From Lachnospiraceae bacterium (GTDB taxonomy: Bacteria; Bacillota; Clostridia; Lachnospirales; Lachnospiraceae): a stretch of DNA of 64,000 nucleotides. How positions within the stretch are numbered: the first letter of the stretch is position 1; each line of letters starts with the position of its first letter. The stretch lies in the NCBI GenBank assembly GCA_004556655.1, contig SFGF01000005.1, positions 10,057 to 74,056 on the forward strand, given 5' to 3'. This document shows positions 17,900-25,330 of the stretch, piece after piece. Under the pieces are notes generated by a model that was not told where the DNA came from, made no database searches, and saw only the letters and a list, made by a program, of their open reading frames with translations. Position numbers and translations under genes: made by a program.

Positions 17900-18232
17900 A
17901 TGAAGAATTTAAAAGAGTTACCATTAAGACTGGGCATACACAGAACCTATAAAGGATACCATTTTCTGGTCGCCTGTCTTGAACTTGCTTTAGAGGATGA
18001 AAACAATCTTCTTTACATCACAAAGTATATTTTTCCAATCGTTGCGCGAAAATATCATACCAACGTTTACTGTGTCGAACGAAACATACGCACCGTTATT
18101 CACAATTGCTGGAACTCACCCTGTCGTGAAATTCTCCAGTCAATGACACCGTATCCTCTGGAAAAACCACCCACTGTAGGGGAATTCATCGATATATTGT
18201 ATTGGGAACTCAAATCAGATTCTGAGGAATAA
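17900..18232 (+). CDS. Stand-alone Spo0A C-terminal (effector) domain protein
   Basis: The 110-residue protein consists almost wholly of a Spo0A-type DNA-binding domain with no receiver domain. Recognisable segments are LGIHRTYKGYHFL (Spo0A LGIPAHIKGYxYL), VTK-like ITKYIFPIVARKYHT (Spo0A VTKxLYPxIAKKYxT), VERNIRTVIHNCW (VERAIRHAIEVAW) and the C-terminal KPPTVGEFIDIL (KPTNSEFI). The recognition helix region is well kept, so it probably binds DNA with 0A-box-like preference. Without a phosphorylation domain it cannot be controlled like Spo0A. It could act as a constitutive regulator or a competitor at Spo0A sites. The ribosome site AAGGAGA is strong, and nothing is co-transcribed downstream. 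Confidence 0.85.
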   Translation: MKNLKELPLRLGIHRTYKGYHFLVACLELALEDENNLLYITKYIFPIVARKYHTNVYCVERNIRTVIHNCWNSPCREILQSMTPYPLEKPPTVGEFIDILYWELKSDSEE

Positions 18233-18463
18233 TCCTGATTACAATGTCAAAAGTCCAAATCAACAAGTTATATGTAGCAAAACAATCCGTAATCACTTTT
18301 GACAGCTAGATCCATGTAAATTTGGATTAACATCATATGAGGAAGAAATGAATACTGGAAATTTTCCCAAATGAAAGGCTCTCATACGAGTCCTGCGCGG
18401 GATTTGGTTCTATTTAACGGACAGATTGCGTAACCGAATCCCGTGCATTCCTGATGAATATAT
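18233..18463. other. Non-coding gap with several inverted repeats
   Basis: No convincing gene is present in this 231-bp gap. TGTCAAAAGT (18245-18254) is matched by its exact inverse at 18295-18304. A 15-bp RNA-like helix with two G-U pairs joins 18395-18409 to 18432-18446 around a 22-base loop. A TATGAG/CTCATA pair lies between them. The 15-bp helix lacks a T tract on either strand, so it is not a standard terminator. It may be a small RNA or a decayed mobile-element end. Confidence 0.5.
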
Positions 18464-19642
18464 TTATTTTTTCTCAAGCAGACAAATTACTTCCACATGA
18501 TTTGTGAATGGAAACATGTCAACCGGACAGATTTTTTTCACTCTATAGCCTTTCCCGGTAAGATATTGGAGATCACGTTTCAGCGTCTCCGGATTACATG
18601 ATATATATACGATCTTTTCCGGTCCCATTTTTACTGCGGATGCCATGAATTTTTCATCACTTCCGGCACGGGGAGGATCCATAAATACCACATCCGCCCG
18701 TTCCCCATTTTGTGCCATATTTAAAAGGAATTCACCGGCATCTCCCTGATAAAACCTTGCATTTTTGATGCCATTTCTTTTTGCATTTCCCACTGCATCT
18801 TTCACTGCCTCGCAGTTCAGTTCGATTCCGATCACTTCCCCGCAATGTGACGCCGCAATCAAACCTATCGTACCGATTCCGCAATATGCATCTATCACTT
18901 TTTCTTTTCCATTCAGACCTGCCAAAGCAATTGCTTTTTTGTACAAAACCTCTGTCTGAACCGGATTTACCTGATAAAACGAATTCGGAGATATGCGAAA
19001 TCTGCATCCACACAGTTCATCTTCAATGTATCCTTTTCCATACAGGACAATATTTCTGTCGCCCAGTACCATACTTGTTGCTCTGTCATTTACATTAAGA
19101 ACAACTGTGGTAATACGGGGATGCTCTTTCCTCAATGCTTTCACAAAGTTGTTTTTTGAGGGAAATACAGGCGATGCTGCCACCAGAACTACCATCATTT
19201 CTCCTGTAGATTTCGCACACCGTATCAAAACATGTCTCAAAAGTCCATAGCCACTATCTTCGTTATAGATTTTTATTTTAAATGATTTTGCCAGTTTTCT
19301 TATCGTCAGAATCACTCTGTCAGCTTCCTGATTTTCTATCTGACAGGATTCGACCGGAACCACTTTATGTGTTCCTTCCTCATATATCCCTGACATCACC
19401 TCCCCATTTCTCTGATGCTTATATACAGCATGAACTTTATTCCGATAATAATATGGATTATTCATTCCCAGAATCGGTTCCGATTTCCCATAGTTTTTCA
19501 ACAATTTTTGTACATAAATCTGTTTTTCCTTCAACTGTACGCTATAGTCAGTTCCTTGATACTGGCAACCGCCGCATTTTCCTGCATAAGGACATTTTTT
19601 TATTTTTTCCATATCTATTTCTTTCATTTTTTTAATCTCCAT
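18464..19642 (-). CDS. rlmD: 23S rRNA (uracil-5-)-methyltransferase, RlmD/RumA type
   Basis: The 392-residue enzyme is a SAM-dependent m5U methyltransferase of the TrmA/RlmD family. The N-terminal CPYAGKCGGCQYQG supplies the iron-sulfur cysteines. FYQVNPVQTEVLY, VIDAYCGIGTIGL (SAM site), FMDPPRAGSD and ISCNPETLKRDL (catalytic cysteine loop) follow. There is no clear N-terminal TRAM domain, as in many short Firmicute members. The start at 19642 follows AGGAGG; longer upstream frames add a hydrophobic stretch without family similarity. Which uridine is modified cannot be told from sequence. It is divergent from the lipoprotein gene. Confidence 0.9.
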   Translation of the reverse strand: MEIKKMKEIDMEKIKKCPYAGKCGGCQYQGTDYSVQLKEKQIYVQKLLKNYGKSEPILGMNNPYYYRNKVHAVYKHQRNGEVMSGIYEEGTHKVVPVESCQIENQEADRVILTIRKLAKSFKIKIYNEDSGYGLLRHVLIRCAKSTGEMMVVLVAASPVFPSKNNFVKALRKEHPRITTVVLNVNDRATSMVLGDRNIVLYGKGYIEDELCGCRFRISPNSFYQVNPVQTEVLYKKAIALAGLNGKEKVIDAYCGIGTIGLIAASHCGEVIGIELNCEAVKDAVGNAKRNGIKNARFYQGDAGEFLLNMAQNGERADVVFMDPPRAGSDEKFMASAVKMGPEKIVYISCNPETLKRDLQYLTGKGYRVKKICPVDMFPFTNHVEVICLLEKK

Positions 19643-19694
19643 TTTACATTTCCTCCTATAACCTTTATAATAAAATAAAAAGGGGAGAATATCT

Positions 19695-20645
19695 ATGAAA
19701 AATAAATATATCTTTACAACATTATTCGCTTTATTTACTATCATGGCAACCTCATGTCAGGCTCGATCAGCTCAAACGACCGCACAAAAAGAGATAACTC
19801 TTGAGGACAGTGCAGAAACCGATTCGAATTCAGGTATTTCAGATGCTTCTGTTCCGGCAGAAGACAACAATGCTTCAACAGAAACAGATGCCCCTATTAC
19901 TTCTGAGGTATCTGCAGCATTCATGGAGGAACAGACACTTCTGGAATATGAAGGACTTTCCCTGAAAGCACTGTCATGGGATCCAGATACCGCAAACCTG
20001 ATAATTCAGGCGCAAAATTCTTCTGCTCAGGACTATACCATCCAGTTTTCAGACACTTCTGTTAATAATTATATGGTAGAACCAAACTTCAGCATGAATG
20101 TCAAAGCTGACGCTCAGGCTGAAAAGAATGCAGAATTTTCACTTGACGATTTTGATTCCTGTGGTATCGAAGAAGCCACACAGATTCAAACAAAGATTTT
20201 ACTGTTAGATTCTGTATCTTATGATACCATATATACTTCAGATTATATCACAATTCAGACGGGTGATTCTGATAAGCAGCAAATCTTTGATGAATCCGGT
20301 GAGATTTTGTACGACCAGGACGGATTAAAACTGATTTCCAAAGGATTTGTCGATGATCCGGAATGGGGGAAACTCTGGAAAATATATATATCCAATGATA
20401 CTGACCAGGATTTATGCATTTATTCACCGGATGTCACACTAAATGATCATACTATGGATGTAATTTTTTCTGCGACTGTTCCGGTCGGCAAAAAAGCTGT
20501 AAGTTCCATGACTGTATTTCAAAGTGATCTGGATAACTATCAGATCAATGAAATCACTTCTGCCCGGTTTACACTCCATCTAAAGAATCCGGCAACCTTT
20601 GAAACGATTCAGACCATTGATAACATCTCATTAGGAAATCAATAA
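19695..20645 (+). CDS. Lipoprotein of unknown function with an internally duplicated domain
   Basis: The 316-residue protein begins with a lipoprotein signal (hydrophobic stretch then ATSC, Cys at about residue 21), so it should be tethered to the outer face of the membrane. A Ser/Thr/Glu-rich linker to about residue 75 is followed by two similar modules of about 100 residues. Each starts with L-S/K-L-K/I-x-L/S, continues with an N-S/D loop in a beta-rich stretch and ends near DYITIQT or DNISLGN. I do not recognise the family by name. Predicted beta-sandwich modules like this are common in Clostridia surface lipoproteins. It stands alone, with AAGGGGAG as ribosome site and a strong terminator downstream. 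Confidence 0.75.
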   Translation: MKNKYIFTTLFALFTIMATSCQARSAQTTAQKEITLEDSAETDSNSGISDASVPAEDNNASTETDAPITSEVSAAFMEEQTLLEYEGLSLKALSWDPDTANLIIQAQNSSAQDYTIQFSDTSVNNYMVEPNFSMNVKADAQAEKNAEFSLDDFDSCGIEEATQIQTKILLLDSVSYDTIYTSDYITIQTGDSDKQQIFDESGEILYDQDGLKLISKGFVDDPEWGKLWKIYISNDTDQDLCIYSPDVTLNDHTMDVIFSATVPVGKKAVSSMTVFQSDLDNYQINEITSARFTLHLKNPATFETIQTIDNISLGNQ

Positions 20646-20666
20646 CAGGATAATCCTAAAAATAAT

Positions 20667-20694
20667 CCCGGGGATTTAATCCCCGGGAATTTTA
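20667..20694. terminator. Bidirectional rho-independent terminator between lipoprotein and cdaR genes
   Basis: A 9-bp GC-rich stem (CCCGGGGAT/ATCCCCGGG, 20667-20675 with 20679-20687) is followed by AATTTTATC on the plus strand. It lies between two convergent genes. Confidence 0.75.
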
Positions 20695-20714
20695 TCTTTC
20701 CTGACGTTCAGTTT

Positions 20715-22004
20715 CTATCCGATTGCATTTTCCACCTTCGTCAACTGTACTGTAGTCACCGTAGTTTCTACCTGTTCATATCCATCCGGCAGTGTTACTG
20801 TCACAGGCAATGTATATTCTCCTGCCAGTTTATCTTTCAGGTCGATAGATACCTTGATCTGATCCGCTGTCAACGAAGACAGTTCTGTCTGTGTTGCTTT
20901 CACCCGAACAGTAACTGTATCCTGATTGAATCCGAGTCTTAGATTTTCTCCCAAGTCATTAACTTCAATGTCACTGGTTTTCACTTCGAATTCTTTGCTT
21001 CCATATGGCAATATACTTACCTTGACCATAACAGACTGCGTCAGCTCTTCTGGTATTTTGTATCCATCTTCCTCTTTCAGCAGCGAATTCAACTTAATAC
21101 TTGCATCTACATCCTGACTCAGACCGCTCACATCAATCAGATTGGAAGGAATTTCAATAGTATTATTATTATCTTTCAGTCTCCTTAAGGCTTCTTCACT
21201 TCCCGCCACTGAAATTGTTTCTGGTGTTGTAGTTACTTTATCTACCTGATAACCATAAGCCGGTGTACCGCTGTATCTTGCCTTTACTTTAATATTATCA
21301 ACGATTCTCCAGAGTTTTACTGACACATCTATCGTTCTGTCCTCACCGATATTAAACAAAGTCAGATATTCCAACTGGTCTGATGTAAGTTCAGTCCCAT
21401 TCTGATCATATATTTTCAGATCTGCTTTCTTGATTTCATCCGTCATCATACCTGTTACGTTGACAGAAGCAACCACACTCTTAATTTTATTGATTGTGGA
21501 TTTAGGACCCCTGATACTGATTTTTTCCAGTGCCGGAGTACATTCGCCGATTTCATATCCACTTCCCTGTTTTCCTGTTGTATTTACCGTAACCATAAAA
21601 TCTTTTGTTTTTACATCTTCAATATACACAGGAATCGTTTTAGGTATAATATTGACATCTTCCGCCGAAATTCCCGATACCGTTTTAAACTGAACCGGAA
21701 CATAAGCCGGATTGGTACTTTTATCCACAATCTGCGTCATATCAGCTTCCACTGTGATATCCGTACGGTTCGAAATAACAGAAGATTTTCCTGTAATATA
21801 CACCATGACCGTCCGGTCTTCATCTTCTATCTGATAAGTCTGACCAGAATTATAAATGTAATCATCATTGATTACATTTACTTTCACTGCATAAGACTTG
21901 ATATCCACAGGATCATTGGCATTACTGGCAAACAGCCAGATACATACGGCGATCACAACCGAAATGATTTTCAAGGAAAGATTATTGGTCAGCCTTTTCT
22001 TCAT
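20715..22004 (-). CDS. cdaR: YbbR-domain protein, CdaR-like regulator of diadenylate cyclase
   Basis: The 429-residue protein has a short cytosolic N-terminus and one membrane anchor (LSLKIISVVIAVCIWLFASN), followed by an external region of about four YbbR repeats (pattern NVKVN/GKQGSGYEIG, TPETISVAGSEEAL). In Bacillus, CdaR binds and tunes the cyclase CdaA. The gene overlaps cdaA by 23 bases, which fits. The start at 22004 is chosen for its GGGCGGAAT site and the match of MKKRLTNNLSLKI to YbbR N-termini. Longer upstream frames lie within cdaA. Confidence 0.9.
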   Translation of the reverse strand: MKKRLTNNLSLKIISVVIAVCIWLFASNANDPVDIKSYAVKVNVINDDYIYNSGQTYQIEDEDRTVMVYITGKSSVISNRTDITVEADMTQIVDKSTNPAYVPVQFKTVSGISAEDVNIIPKTIPVYIEDVKTKDFMVTVNTTGKQGSGYEIGECTPALEKISIRGPKSTINKIKSVVASVNVTGMMTDEIKKADLKIYDQNGTELTSDQLEYLTLFNIGEDRTIDVSVKLWRIVDNIKVKARYSGTPAYGYQVDKVTTTPETISVAGSEEALRRLKDNNNTIEIPSNLIDVSGLSQDVDASIKLNSLLKEEDGYKIPEELTQSVMVKVSILPYGSKEFEVKTSDIEVNDLGENLRLGFNQDTVTVRVKATQTELSSLTADQIKVSIDLKDKLAGEYTLPVTVTLPDGYEQVETTVTTVQLTKVENAIG

Positions 22005-22875
22005 GTCTATTCCGCCCTTTCCATTTTCTGAACTTTCCATTATCATCTTTCGCATTTGATTTTACTTTCAGCTTATTTAGCTGTTCGCGGAGTTCACCGG
22101 GAGTCACTCCCGTATAAATCCTGCCGCCCATTGCATAGGAAATCTTGCCTGTCTCTTCTGATACAATAATCGTAAGAGAATCGCTCACTTCACTGATCCC
22201 CACACCTGCACGATGGCGTGTACCGAGGCTCTTATTCAGCCCCAGATTTTCTGACAGGGGCAGATAACACGTAGCTGCCACAATACGATTATTGCGGATA
22301 ATCACTGCTCCGTCATGAAGCGGCGTATTATGCTCAAAAATATTGATCAAAAGCTGACTACTGATGAGAGAATCCATAGCAATACCTGTTTTTTCATATT
22401 CTTTCAAAATAATATTCTGCTCTACAACAATCAGAGCTCCCGTCTTTACCTCTCCCATGGCATAAGCTGCATGAATCAGTTCTCCAATCGTTCGATCACT
22501 GATTCTTTCATCCGTCGATTTACTGCTGTCAAATGGAATCAGTGTGGACAACATCTGCTTTTCCCCCAACTGTTCCAGTACTCTTCGAAGCTCAGGCTGG
22601 AAAATAACAATGACTCCTGTGATTGCTACCACACTCATCTGCTTAAAAATCCACAGAATCGTATCCATCCGAAAAATTGCCGCCGCAACAAGAAACAAGA
22701 CTACCAGAAGTACTCCCTGCAGCAACATATAAGCCCGTGTATTTTTCACCCAAACCACAAGATAATATACAAAAATGGCAATCAGTAAAATCTGAACAAT
22801 ATCTATTACACCAATGGATACAGGCAATGAAACTGACGAAAAACGAAACTTTAAATATGCAATTATATTTTCCAC
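21982..22875 (-). CDS. cdaA: Diadenylate cyclase CdaA
   Basis: This 297-residue protein makes the second messenger c-di-AMP from two ATP. Three N-terminal membrane helices (about residues 20-95) are followed by a DisA_N cyclase domain with the diagnostic DGA motif (LHDGAVII) and RHR motif (GTRHRAG). These bind the ribose and the phosphates. Length and layout match membrane-bound CdaA rather than DisA or CdaS. Translation seems to begin at a GTG preceded by AGAGGAAG. Its partner cdaR follows, overlapping. Unlike the Bacillus cdaA-cdaR-glmM arrangement, no glmM follows here. Confidence 0.95.
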   Translation of the reverse strand: MENIIAYLKFRFSSVSLPVSIGVIDIVQILLIAIFVYYLVVWVKNTRAYMLLQGVLLVVLFLVAAAIFRMDTILWIFKQMSVVAITGVIVIFQPELRRVLEQLGEKQMLSTLIPFDSSKSTDERISDRTIGELIHAAYAMGEVKTGALIVVEQNIILKEYEKTGIAMDSLISSQLLINIFEHNTPLHDGAVIIRNNRIVAATCYLPLSENLGLNKSLGTRHRAGVGISEVSDSLTIIVSEETGKISYAMGGRIYTGVTPGELREQLNKLKVKSNAKDDNGKFRKWKGRNRHEEKADQ

Positions 22876-22941
22876 ACTTTCACTTCCTCTCCATCATATT
22901 CTGGATTCAAGCAGACATTACGTCTCTTGTCTCTGAACTTG

Positions 22942-24087
22942 CTATAATTCTTTCAGAGATTCTTCCAGTTTCGACTCAAAATCTACTTCGTCTACCGATA
23001 AATCTTCGGGATGTTCTACCGGTGCTCCCGTATCCTTCGGAACATCTTCCATCTTTTGATCAATACCGGCAAAAGTAATCGTCTCCTGTGGTACCGGACC
23101 TGCCTGATATGGATGAGTATCATACCGTGAATTCGGATTCGCGAGCGGAACCTGCACCTGCCTGTCATCTTCAATCTTCTTAATAGTCACATCTTTGTTT
23201 GATATACTCATTTTCGGTACAGCTTTTACGTAATAATAATATTCATCATCCTCAAACTGAAGCATTTCTGTTCGGCTATAATCCACATTAAACAAAAAGA
23301 ACTCAAGAATCACAGACAGAATCACAGCACCTATTGTACCTGCCACCAGCGGGATCACAGAATATTTCACTTCAATAAATAAGCCACCTGCAATCATAAT
23401 TACAATATATGAAATTGCTCCTGCAAATATGGCAATCTGCCATGCATAATCAACCGATAGTCTGCGGATCACATTCACAATCAGCAGTACAGCAGCAAAA
23501 GCAATAATACTCATCATCATATCCTGATTTTTCAGAAGACCATCGAGAAGCAGCTTCAGATTCATGGCTATTTCTTTTGTATCAGCCCCCTGTAAAACAC
23601 TTGCCTTCTGATTCACAAGTTCCATAAAATAATAGATTATAACACCAAATCCCGCTGAAATTGCTGATGAAGGTGTTCGTATCAGTCCACATCCAATGGG
23701 AATCACACATGGAACTTTCATAGAAAATGCAATCGGCGTCAGAATCAGAATCAAAGCATCCTGCGGTGTAAACCTGATATACAGAATCACCATGATCAAA
23801 ATCAAGGCCAGAGCGAATCCTGCCACTTCTATTCCAATACCATAGCACTGAGCTACGATCAGAAAAATGCCAAAAACAACCATCGTATTTAAAGGCATAA
23901 TGGAGCAAATCAAGGAAAGAATAAGCAGGATAAATATACTGTCAAGCTGTTCTACAAAATCAAGGCTCATGTTGATACTTTTAAATACCGCCATCGCCAG
24001 AATAAACTTTAATACAGGAAGCAAAAATGTACTGTATTTTGCATAAACCTGTCTCATCTTTTCCTTAAATTCCAAAAGAAGGGTCAT
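22942..24087 (-). CDS. Polytopic membrane protein of unknown function
   Basis: The 381-residue protein has roughly ten hydrophobic segments in its first 290 residues. A cytosolic C-terminal tail follows (from about YSRTEMLQFEDDEYYYYVKAVPK) with acidic patches (SVDEVDFESKLEESL). I cannot assign a family by name. Segments such as RFTPQDALILILTPIAF and PCVIPIGCGLIRTP suggest a transporter- or flippase-like fold. It overlaps the preceding small gene by four bases and lies directly upstream of cdaA-cdaR. A link to envelope or c-di-AMP physiology is suggested only by position. Confidence 0.75.
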   Translation of the reverse strand: MTLLLEFKEKMRQVYAKYSTFLLPVLKFILAMAVFKSINMSLDFVEQLDSIFILLILSLICSIMPLNTMVVFGIFLIVAQCYGIGIEVAGFALALILIMVILYIRFTPQDALILILTPIAFSMKVPCVIPIGCGLIRTPSSAISAGFGVIIYYFMELVNQKASVLQGADTKEIAMNLKLLLDGLLKNQDMMMSIIAFAAVLLIVNVIRRLSVDYAWQIAIFAGAISYIVIMIAGGLFIEVKYSVIPLVAGTIGAVILSVILEFFLFNVDYSRTEMLQFEDDEYYYYVKAVPKMSISNKDVTIKKIEDDRQVQVPLANPNSRYDTHPYQAGPVPQETITFAGIDQKMEDVPKDTGAPVEHPEDLSVDEVDFESKLEESLKEL

Positions 24088-24518
24088 AAATTCTTCCTCC
24101 TGTTCTCCTGTTTTTGATTCTTGATCGCATCTTCTCTTTTATAAAGAGCTTCCAGCTTTTCCAGTTTCCGGTCATAAGCCTCTACTCCCCTTTTTGCTCT
24201 GGAATATTTCAGCGAATAAATTATATATGTGATAACGGAATATACAGTTATGGTAATAATATAACCACCGATAAGCACAACCGCCAGCAGGATCAGATTC
24301 ATCTTATGCACATTATTCAGCAAATACTCTGAAAAATATGCAGCAATCAGAAGAAGCACAACCATATAGCCAATACTTGCGAGAAAAAAATTCTTAAACA
24401 AAGCGATTCCAAGATAATCACTGCGAAAATACTTCGCAATACGCATCTCTTCCTTTCCTTGTCCTTCTTCATATCTGGCCAATTCCGTCATCAATCGTAT
24501 TTTTTTTTCATTTAACAT
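24084..24518 (-). CDS. Small two-helix membrane protein of unknown function
   Basis: The 144-residue product has an amphipathic N-terminus (MLNEKKIRLMTELARYEE), two strong hydrophobic segments near residues 42-60 and 73-98, and a basic coiled-coil-like C-terminus rich in Lys, Glu and Arg. No family is recognised. The four-base overlap with the next membrane-protein gene indicates a joint function. The start at 24518 (GGTGAG site) is preferred over an in-frame ATG at 24551 that lacks a ribosome site. Confidence 0.7.
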   Translation of the reverse strand: MLNEKKIRLMTELARYEEGQGKEEMRIAKYFRSDYLGIALFKNFFLASIGYMVVLLLIAAYFSEYLLNNVHKMNLILLAVVLIGGYIITITVYSVITYIIYSLKYSRAKRGVEAYDRKLEKLEALYKREDAIKNQKQENRRKNL

Positions 24519-24592
24519 ACGCTCACCCGGTTTTCTTTTTTTCACATACATAATTTATTGTAACATATCTTTTCTTCTATTGAAAGCAATTT

Positions 24593-25330
24593 TTAAAATC
24601 CTTTTCCAATGCAAAGACATAGAAAATACACTTCTTTTACACCTTCTTGCTTCAATTTACCGGCGATTGCATTGATTGTACTGCCTGTTGTATAAATATC
24701 ATCCACAAGCAGAACCTTTTTATACGCTCCCACCTCGTGTTTTACCCAAAAAGCCTGTTCCAGATTCTTTTTTCTTTCTTTTCGATTTAATTCTTTCTGT
24801 GCTTTTGTGAATTTTCTGCGCAGCACCAGATCGGTGTGAATGGGTATAGAAAACCCTCTGCTGATAACGCGTGCCAGTACTTCAGCCTGATTATATCCTC
24901 TGGCACATAGTTTTTTTCTGTGGACAGGTACCGGAAGAATGATCTGCGGTTGTATCTGCTTTATGAATTCTTCTCCGTACAGACACATAAGCCGCCCCAT
25001 AAAATCTCCATATTCTTTTCTGCCTTTGAACTTAAACCTCATCAGAGCCTGTTTCAAAGGATCCTGGTAAGTGAAGATTCCGATTCCCCTGTCATATTTC
25101 TGTTCATATTCCACACAATCATAACAATATTCCTGTTCATTTGACGAAAGAGGTTTCCCGCATCGCTGACATCTGGGTTCCCGTATTGGGGTCGGCATGC
25201 GTGATCTGCATTTGCTGCAAAGATATCTTTCTCTTCTCCCAAGCAGCCCGTCGCAAAACACACATCTTTTCGGGAAGATCCAGTCGAGCAGATATCCGGT
25301 CATCTTTTTCCAGATTCTGTTGACGCTCAT
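24593..25330 (-). CDS. ComF family phosphoribosyltransferase-like protein (ComFC)
   Basis: The 245-residue protein has an N-terminal zinc-binding region (CVFCDGL, CSKCR, CQRCGKPL, CYDC) and a type I phosphoribosyltransferase fold. The PRPP loop is VLLVDDIYTTGST and RGYNQAEVLA is the ComF signature. ComFC acts in DNA uptake and recombination in transformable bacteria; its enzymic activity is unsettled. It overlaps recD2 by four bases. With comEC and comEA elsewhere in the window, the genome carries at least part of the uptake machinery. Confidence 0.92.
   Translation of the reverse strand: MSVNRIWKKMTGYLLDWIFPKRCVFCDGLLGRRERYLCSKCRSRMPTPIREPRCQRCGKPLSSNEQEYCYDCVEYEQKYDRGIGIFTYQDPLKQALMRFKFKGRKEYGDFMGRLMCLYGEEFIKQIQPQIILPVPVHRKKLCARGYNQAEVLARVISRGFSIPIHTDLVLRRKFTKAQKELNRKERKKNLEQAFWVKHEVGAYKKVLLVDDIYTTGSTINAIAGKLKQEGVKEVYFLCLCIGKGF

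Noticed and set aside
18233..18463. Group II intron or insertion sequence.
   Set aside because: Hairpins exist, but no domain V-like sequence, reverse transcriptase, transposase or target duplication was seen. Kept only as an unexplained structured gap.
19643..19744. Extended N-terminus of RlmD with a hydrophobic stretch.
   Set aside because: The strong AGGAGG before 19642 and family alignment favour the shorter protein; the extension would overlap the lipoprotein gene and its promoter.
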